This document shows positions 11,020 through 15,678 of a stretch of 15,678 nucleotides of DNA, in pieces; positions within the stretch are counted from its first letter, which is position 1; each line of letters starts with the position of its first letter. Made by a program: the position numbers and the translations under genes. The stretch is from an uncultured Nocardioides sp. GTDB taxonomy: Bacteria; Actinomycetota; Actinomycetes; Propionibacteriales; Nocardioidaceae. The stretch lies in assembly GCF_946885725.1 (NCBI RefSeq), contig NZ_CAMPGZ010000091.1:1-15678 (forward strand). Reading direction: 5' to 3'. A model generated the notes under the pieces. The model was not told the DNA's origin, searched no databases, and worked only from the letters and a program-made list of their open reading frames with translations.

Positions 11020-11256
11020 GTGGTCATCACCTTCACCGTTCTCCTGATCCTCACCAGCCTGCTGCTGATCCTCCTCGTGCTGCTGCACAAGGGCCGCGGC
11101 GGCGGGTTGTCCGACATGTTCGGTGGTGGTGTCTCGAGCGGTCTGGGCGGCTCCTCGGTGGCCGAGAAGAACCTGGACCGGATCACGGTCGGCACGGCGG
11201 TGATCTGGGCGGCCTGCATCATCGCCCTCGGCCTGCTGCTGAAGGCCGGCAGCTAG
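11020..11256 (+). CDS. secG: Preprotein translocase subunit SecG
   Basis: Small membrane subunit of the SecYEG export channel that assists SecA-driven translocation. 78 residues with the family plan: first membrane helix about 2-22, glycine-rich cytoplasmic loop with HKGRGGGLSDMFGG 23-36, second membrane helix about 54-74, short basic tail. GTG 11020 is the only start that leaves the first helix complete; it lacks a Shine-Dalgarno sequence and is best explained by leaderless initiation. Location after tpiA is conserved in many actinobacteria. Confidence 0.96.
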   Translation: MVITFTVLLILTSLLLILLVLLHKGRGGGLSDMFGGGVSSGLGGSSVAEKNLDRITVGTAVIWAACIIALGLLLKAGS

Positions 11257-11304
11257 CAGCACCTCCGCAGCACCCGCAGCACCGCACGGACAGCAGCACA
11301 GCAG
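11256..11304. repeat. Short GCAGCACC repeats between secG and rbpA
   Basis: GCAGCACC occurs at 11256-11263, 11267-11274 and 11276-11283, with a GCAGCAC remnant at 11293-11299 and GCAG at 11301-11304. The first copy overlaps the last base of the secG stop. The tract occupies about half of the 87-base secG-rbpA gap; the rest holds only the rbpA Shine-Dalgarno sequence. No TAnnnT box was seen here, so rbpA may depend on the secG promoter. Confidence 0.7.
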
Positions 11305-11343
11305 GGCACCAGTCGAGCCCCCCGAACCGACAGGAGTCAAAGC

Positions 11344-11703
11344 GTGGCAGGTGGTGGCAACGCCATTCGCGGCAGCCGAGTAGGCGCCGGTCCGATGGGC
11401 GAGGCGGAGCGTGGTGAGGCCGCGCCCCGGCAACGGGTGGTGTACTTCTGCGCCCACGAGCACGAGTCGGTGATCACCTTCGCCGTCGAGGCCGCCGTCC
11501 CGGAGTCCTGGGACTGCCCGCGCTGCGGTCTGCCCGCCAGCCTCGACTCGGAGAACCCGCCTCCGCCGCCGAAGATCGAGCCCTACAAGACCCACCTCGC
11601 CTACGTGAAGGAGCGCCGCTCCGACAAGGAGGCCGAGGAGATCCTCGACGAGGCCATCCAGCTCCTCCGCGACCGTCGGAAGCGCGGCGAGATCGTCTTC
11701 TGA
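11344..11703 (+). CDS. rbpA: RNA polymerase-binding protein RbpA
   Basis: Actinobacteria-specific factor that binds the principal sigma factor and RNA polymerase and stabilises open promoter complexes. 119 residues: flexible basic N-terminus; zinc core with Cys36, His40, Cys58 and Cys61 (FCAHEH, WDCPRCG), matching the ligand spacing of the Streptomyces protein; basic linker KIEPYKTHLAYVKERRS about 77-93; sigma-interaction helices about 94-113. GTG 11344 follows AGGAG (11332-11336) at 7 bases. It converges on pgl with only 24 bases between the stops. Confidence 0.97.
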   Translation: MAGGGNAIRGSRVGAGPMGEAERGEAAPRQRVVYFCAHEHESVITFAVEAAVPESWDCPRCGLPASLDSENPPPPPKIEPYKTHLAYVKERRSDKEAEEILDEAIQLLRDRRKRGEIVF

Positions 11704-11735
11704 CGCTCCGCGCCCTGCCGACTCGGCTCAGCGTC
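11702..11735. terminator. Possible shared terminator between convergent rbpA and pgl
   Basis: GACGCT (11702-11707) and AGCGTC (11730-11735) are perfect inverted repeats around a 22-base spacer, overlapping both stop codons. No T-tract follows on either strand. Position between two operons running towards each other is the main support; the stem is short for its loop. Confidence 0.3.
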
Positions 11736-12453
11736 GTGACGCGGCGGCCTCGTCGAGCCACCACACGGTGCGCTCGCCGCCGGTGATGCCGGCCGCGGGG
11801 ATCTCGTGCGGGTCGGCGCCGGCCAGGGCGCGCGCGACGGCCTCGGCCTTGCCCTCCCCGGACGCGACGAACCAGACCTCACGGTTGCGGTTGAGCGCCG
11901 GGAACGAGAACGTGATCCGCTCCGGCGGCGGCTTGGGGGAGTCGCGGACGCCGAGCGCGATGTCGTCGGCGTCGAGCTGCGGGAAGCCGGGAAACAGCGA
12001 GGCGACGTGCCCGTCGGGGCCGATGCCGAGCATGACCAGGTCGAACCCGCCCCGGCCGTGCGCGCGCACGTCCGCGGAGAACGCCGCGGCGGCTGCGTCG
12101 ACATCGGCGAACCCGGCGTCCGAGGCCGGCATCTCGTGGACGAGAGCGGGATCGAGGTCCAGGTGGTCGAGCAGGGCGGTGCGGGCCTGCTTGGCGTTGC
12201 GATCCGGGCTGTCGGCCGGCACGTAGCGCTCGTCGCCCCACCACAGCTCGACGCGGCGCCAGTCGACGTTGCGCGAGACGGTCTGGCGCGCGACCTCGCG
12301 GTGGATCGCGTCGGCGATCGTGCCGCCGGTCAGGCAGATCCCGGGCACCTCGCCGGCGGCCTGCGCGTGCTCGATCGCGTCCAGCAGTGCTCCGGCGACG
12401 GTGCGGGCGAGCGTGACGTCGTCGGGCTCGACGATGACCTCGGGGGCGGTCAC
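11728..12453 (-). CDS. pgl: 6-phosphogluconolactonase
   Basis: Hydrolyses 6-phosphoglucono-delta-lactone, the product of Zwf, to 6-phosphogluconate in the oxidative pentose phosphate pathway. 241 residues of the SOL/DevB type, with LTGGT 41-45, WWGDERYVP 71-79 and GIGPDGHVASLFPG 143-156, which form the phosphate-binding and catalytic site. The GTG start (12453-12451) overlaps the opcA TGA by 4 bases (GTGA), and AAGGAGG (12461-12467, minus strand) lies 7 bases upstream, so it is translationally coupled to opcA. It is the last gene of the minus-strand operon. Confidence 0.97.
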   Translation of the reverse strand: MTAPEVIVEPDDVTLARTVAGALLDAIEHAQAAGEVPGICLTGGTIADAIHREVARQTVSRNVDWRRVELWWGDERYVPADSPDRNAKQARTALLDHLDLDPALVHEMPASDAGFADVDAAAAAFSADVRAHGRGGFDLVMLGIGPDGHVASLFPGFPQLDADDIALGVRDSPKPPPERITFSFPALNRNREVWFVASGEGKAEAVARALAGADPHEIPAAGITGGERTVWWLDEAAASRR

Positions 12454-13358
12454 TTGTCCGCCTCCTTCACCATCCGCTTCACGGTCCGGGCGTAGACGTC
12501 GTCGGGGTCCAGCCGGCGCAGCTCCTCCGACAGCAGCTCGTCGAGGTCACGCCGCTTCAGCGCCACCGGCCGGTCCGGCTCGCCCGGCGCGGACAGCGTG
12601 GCGAGCTTGCCGTCCCCGCGGGAGATCACGATGTCGCCCTTCTTGGTCGTCAGCACGGCACGGGTGATGCCCGGACCCTGCGAGCTGCGCCGCTGGACCT
12701 TGACCTTGAGCCGGTCCGCCAGCCACGCCGACAACAGGTCCGCGCTCGGGCTGATCCGCTCGGCGGTGACCGAGGCCGACGTGACCTTGGACTGCACCTG
12801 GTCGAGGGCGGCCGCGAGCAGCGCCCGCCAGCCGGTGATCCGGGTCCACGCCAGGTCGGTGTTGCCCGGTGCGTAGGAACGGCACTGGGTCAGCATCGCC
12901 TTCGCCCGCCCCGTCGGTACGGCGGCGGCGTCGGTGATGCGGCGGCGGGCGAGCCGGCCGAGCGGGTCGGCCGCGGGATCGTCGGGCGCCTTGGCCGGCC
13001 ACCACACGACGACGGGGGAGTCGGGGAGCAGCAGCGGCAGCACGACCGACTCGGAGTGCTTGGTGACCGCGCCGCTGAGCGTGATCATCGCGGTCTCACC
13101 GGTCCAGCCGGAGCCGATGCCGACCTTGGCGTCGACCTGCGCGGCGCCGCGGCCGTCGCCGAGGATCACGCCGAGCACACGCGCGGGGTGCTCGCGCGAG
13201 GCGGCCCGGGCGATGTCCATCGCCTCCTCCGCGTCCTCCTCCTCGACGACGAAGACCAGCGTCATCACCATGCCCATCGCCGGGCTGCCGGCGCGACGCC
13301 GGGCGCGGACGAACTCGGCAGCGATCTCGCTGCTGGTGGTCTGCTCGAGCTCGATCAC
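12450..13358 (-). CDS. opcA: Glucose-6-phosphate dehydrogenase assembly/activator protein OpcA
   Basis: OpcA partners Zwf: in cyanobacteria it is needed for assembly or redox activation of glucose-6-phosphate dehydrogenase; in actinobacteria it is encoded beside zwf and affects its activity. 302 residues with the family opening MIELEQTTSSEI, the central LPDSPVVVWWP, and the NTDLAWTRITGWRALLAAALDQ region (split here by position, about 166-187). GTG 13358 is preferred to GTG 13376: it gives the family N-terminus (MI-acidic-Leu), and GGAGGAGG (13374-13367) lies exactly 8 bases before it. It starts 2 bases after the zwf stop, with the Shine-Dalgarno inside the last zwf codons. Confidence 0.94.
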   Translation of the reverse strand: MIELEQTTSSEIAAEFVRARRRAGSPAMGMVMTLVFVVEEEDAEEAMDIARAASREHPARVLGVILGDGRGAAQVDAKVGIGSGWTGETAMITLSGAVTKHSESVVLPLLLPDSPVVVWWPAKAPDDPAADPLGRLARRRITDAAAVPTGRAKAMLTQCRSYAPGNTDLAWTRITGWRALLAAALDQVQSKVTSASVTAERISPSADLLSAWLADRLKVKVQRRSSQGPGITRAVLTTKKGDIVISRGDGKLATLSAPGEPDRPVALKRRDLDELLSEELRRLDPDDVYARTVKRMVKEADK

Positions 13359-13360
13359 GG

Positions 13361-14896
13361 CTACGGCCTCCTCCACACGCGGCCGTCACGGGCCAGCATC
13401 TTGTCGGCGGAGGCGGGGCCCCAGGTGCCGGCCTCGTAGGTGTCGGGCTTGCCGTGCTCGGCCCAGTACTCGACGACCGGGTCCAGGATCTTCCAGGAGA
13501 GCTCGACCTCCTCGTGCCGCGGGAACAGCGGCGGCTCGCCGAGGAGCACGTCAAGGATCAGCCGTTCGTAGGCTTCCGGACTGGACTCGGTGAACGAGCC
13601 GCCGTACGCGAAGTCCATGTTGACGTCGCGGATCTCCATCGCCGTGCCGGGCACCTTGGAGCCGAACCGCATCGTCACGCCCTCGTCGGGCTGCACCCGG
13701 ATGACCAGCGCGTTCTGCGTGAGCTCTTCGGTGGACGTCTTGCTGAAGGGCAGGTGCGGAGCGCGCTTGAACACCACCGCGACCTCGGTGACGCGTCGAC
13801 CGAGGCGCTTGCCGTGCCGGAGGTAGAACGGCACACCGGCCCAGCGCCGGGTCTCGACGCCGAGCCGGAGCGCGGCGTACGTCTCGGTGCGGGAGCTGCG
13901 CGGGATGTCCTCCTCGTCGAGGTAGCCGGGCACCTTGACCCCCCCGGACCAGCCCTCGGTGTACTGCCCGCGGGCGGTGCCGAGGTCGAGCCGGCGGGGG
14001 AGAGTGACGGCCTCGAGCACTTTCTGCTTCTCGAGGCGCAGGCTCTTGGCCTCGAACGACGTGGGCTCCTCCATGGCGATCAGCGCCATCAGCTGGAGCA
14101 GGTGGTTCTGGATCACGTCGCGGGCGGCGCCGATGCCGTCGTAGTAGCCGGCCCGGCCGCCGATGCCGATGTCCTCGGCCATCGTGATCTGCACGTGGTC
14201 GACGTAGTTGGCGTTCCAGATCGGTTCGAACATCGCGTTGGCGAACCGCATCGCCAGGATGTTCTGCACCGTCTCCTTGCCGAGGTAGTGGTCGATCCGG
14301 AAGACCGAGTCCGGCGGGAACACCTCGGAGACGATTGCGTTGAGCTCGCGCGCGGTCTCCAGGTTGGAGCCGAACGGCTTCTCCACGACGACGCGGCGCC
14401 AGCTGTCGGTGTGCGGGTCGGCGAGACCGTGCTCCTTGAGCTGCCCGATCACGTCGGAGAAGAAGCGCGGCGGGATCGAGAGGTAGAACGCGTGGTTGCC
14501 GCGGGTGCCGCGGACCCGGTCGAGGTCGAGCACGGTCTGCTTGAGCTGGTCGAAGGCGACGTCGTCGTTGAAGTCGCCCTGCACGAAGCGGATCCCCTCG
14601 GCGAGCTGCTGCCAGACCTCCTCACGAAACTCCGTGCGCGCGTGCTCCTTGACCGAGTCGTGCACCAGCTGCGCGAAGTCCTGGTCGGCCCAGTCCCGCC
14701 GCGCGTAGCCGACGAGCGAGAACCCGGGCGGCAGCAGGCCGCGGCTGGCCAGGTCGTAGACCGCCGGCATCAGCTTCTTGCGCGACAGGTCGCCGGTCAC
14801 GCCGAAGATCACCAGGCTGCAGGGCCCGGCGATCCGGGGCAGCCGGCGGTCCTGAGGGTCGCGCAGCGGGTTGACGAACGGCGCGTCAGCGGGCAT
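13361..14896 (-). CDS. zwf: Glucose-6-phosphate 1-dehydrogenase
   Basis: First enzyme of the oxidative pentose phosphate pathway; oxidises glucose-6-phosphate and yields NADPH. 511 residues, normal length. Seen: cofactor motif GVTGDLSRKK 32-41; EKPFG 172-176; substrate-site RIDHYLGKE 200-208 with His203; catalytic-region His263 in QNHLLQLMAL. ATG 14896 overlaps the pgi stop by 11 bases and has GAGG (14906-14903) 6 bases upstream. pgi, zwf, opcA and pgl run without gaps, so Zwf and its partner OpcA should be made in step. No sign of truncation. Confidence 0.98.
   Translation of the reverse strand: MPADAPFVNPLRDPQDRRLPRIAGPCSLVIFGVTGDLSRKKLMPAVYDLASRGLLPPGFSLVGYARRDWADQDFAQLVHDSVKEHARTEFREEVWQQLAEGIRFVQGDFNDDVAFDQLKQTVLDLDRVRGTRGNHAFYLSIPPRFFSDVIGQLKEHGLADPHTDSWRRVVVEKPFGSNLETARELNAIVSEVFPPDSVFRIDHYLGKETVQNILAMRFANAMFEPIWNANYVDHVQITMAEDIGIGGRAGYYDGIGAARDVIQNHLLQLMALIAMEEPTSFEAKSLRLEKQKVLEAVTLPRRLDLGTARGQYTEGWSGGVKVPGYLDEEDIPRSSRTETYAALRLGVETRRWAGVPFYLRHGKRLGRRVTEVAVVFKRAPHLPFSKTSTEELTQNALVIRVQPDEGVTMRFGSKVPGTAMEIRDVNMDFAYGGSFTESSPEAYERLILDVLLGEPPLFPRHEEVELSWKILDPVVEYWAEHGKPDTYEAGTWGPASADKMLARDGRVWRRP
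13367..13374 (-). promoter_or_regulatory. Shine-Dalgarno that fixes the opcA start
   Basis: On the minus strand GGAGGAGG occupies 13374-13367, followed by 8 bases and then GTG 13358. The competing GTG 13376 overlaps this sequence and could not use it. Confidence 0.75.
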
Positions 14897-15678
14897 CGAG
14901 CGCCTCGCGCAGCGCGTCCAGCCCGGCGGGTACGTCGGTGAGGTGGACGCGCAGGACCGGGCGGCCGTGCTCGGCGAGGACCTGGGCGTCGCCCGCCGCC
15001 TGCGCCGCGATCAGCCGGCCGAAGGTGTAGTCGCGGCCGGGCACGGCGAGGTCGACGCCGGAGTCGCCGGTGACCTGGAGGTACACGCCGACCGGCGGAC
15101 CGCCCTTGTGCAGCTGACCGGTCGAGTGCAGGAACCGCGGCCCCCAGCCGAAGGTGGTCGGGCGACCCGTGCGCGCAGCGACGGGACGACGGACGTCCGC
15201 GAGGTCGGCGTACCGCACCCGGTCGAGGTAGGCCATGATCGCGACGTACCCGTGCTCCGGGTCGAGGCGGCCGAACAGCGCGTCGACGGCCTCCGCGAGA
15301 GTCTTGGCGCCGTCGGCCCAGTCGCCGCCGAGTACCCGGACCTCGACGGGACCGTCGACGAAGGTCGGGGGAGTGCTGTCGGGCTCGCCCTCGAGCATCG
15401 AGCGGGCGGCCACCTTGGCGCTCTCGACGTCGGGCTGGTCGAACGGGTTGATCCCGAGCAGACGGCCGGCGACGGCGGTGGCGGCCTCCCAGAGCAGCAT
15501 CTGCGCGCCGAGCGACCCGGTGACCGAGACCTCCGAGGCTGGATCAGCGGCGGGGGCGGGCTCGTCCTCGTCGTCACGGTCTGCCACGAGACGGGCCACC
15601 GTGACGTCGCCGGGCTGGGCCGCCACCTCGGGGTCGGTGCCGTCGGCGACGACGACCGGGAGGATGCCGGTGCCGTCC
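14886..15678 (-). CDS. pgi: Glucose-6-phosphate isomerase, C-terminal part (5' end outside window)
   Basis: Interconverts glucose-6-phosphate and fructose-6-phosphate, linking glycolysis to the pentose phosphate genes downstream. The frame is open to the window edge; 263 C-terminal residues are visible, starting DGTGILPVVVADG. The conserved segments GINPFDQPDVE and GPRFLHSTGQLHKGGPPVG are those of the actinobacterial-type isomerase, which also occurs fused behind transaldolase. An acidic Asp/Glu/Ala/Pro stretch (about 34-44 of the visible part) looks like a loop insert. The stop overlaps the zwf start by 11 bases. The isomerase assignment is firm; whether this is a separate Pgi or the rear half of a transaldolase-Pgi fusion cannot be told here. 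Confidence 0.88.
   Translation of the reverse strand, partial: DGTGILPVVVADGTDPEVAAQPGDVTVARLVADRDDEDEPAPAADPASEVSVTGSLGAQMLLWEAATAVAGRLLGINPFDQPDVESAKVAARSMLEGEPDSTPPTFVDGPVEVRVLGGDWADGAKTLAEAVDALFGRLDPEHGYVAIMAYLDRVRYADLADVRRPVAARTGRPTTFGWGPRFLHSTGQLHKGGPPVGVYLQVTGDSGVDLAVPGRDYTFGRLIAAQAAGDAQVLAEHGRPVLRVHLTDVPAGLDALREALDAR

Noticed and set aside
13359..13376. Earlier GTG (13376) as the opcA start
   Set aside because: It overlaps the Shine-Dalgarno sequence and adds MEEAVA before the family-typical MIEL start.
13454..14941. Plus-strand open frame of 495 codons opposite zwf
   Set aside because: Shadow of zwf, with biased composition and no motif.

Overview
This is a high-GC, densely coded stretch of chromosome from an actinobacterium. 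The evidence is whiA, rbpA, opcA and a pgi-zwf-opcA-pgl set, together with the actinobacterial order uvrC-rapZ-yvcK-whiA-gap-pgk-tpiA-secG. A Nocardioides-like member of the Propionibacteriales would fit the gene order, the lysine-rich UvrA tail and the repeat between pgk and tpiA, but that placement is inference. I see core chromosome with two small non-coding repeat elements. I see no phage, transposase, CRISPR array or foreign island, and I do not see a new multi-gene system.

Layout. Bases 1-1920 hold the 3' two-thirds of uvrA, which ends in an unusual histone-H1-like tail. A small twin-arginine/lipoprotein Rieske iron-sulfur protein (2036-2515) sits between uvrA and uvrC. From 2685 to 6581 uvrC, rapZ and a yvcK/CofD-like gene lie almost end to end (gaps of 2 and 7 bases), followed by whiA (6685-7671). 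The 214-base whiA-gap gap carries a perfect 23-bp inverted repeat and a probable gap promoter. Then come gap, pgk and tpiA (lower glycolysis), secG (protein export) and rbpA (RNA polymerase-binding protein). On the minus strand, meeting rbpA tail to tail at about 11,715, are pgi (partial at the window end), zwf, opcA and pgl. These start the pentose phosphate pathway from glucose-6-phosphate; their ends overlap or nearly abut, which indicates one translationally coupled operon.

How the genes fit together. The plus strand joins nucleotide excision repair (UvrA, UvrC), two small-metabolite-responsive cell-envelope regulators (RapZ and YvcK families), a sporulation/division-type regulator (WhiA) and the triose-phosphate half of glycolysis. 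The minus strand supplies NADPH production by Zwf with its OpcA partner, 6-phosphogluconolactonase, and the Pgi step that links the pathways. Several plus-strand genes are preceded by a TAnnnT -10 box, mostly TAGGGT, with no recognisable -35 box. At uvrC and secG this box lies 6-8 bases before a GTG start with no Shine-Dalgarno sequence, which predicts leaderless mRNAs.

There is no gene-free stretch longer than 300 bases. The most unusual items are the 71-bp palindromic element downstream of whiA, the UvrA tail, and the Rieske lipoprotein placed between two repair genes.
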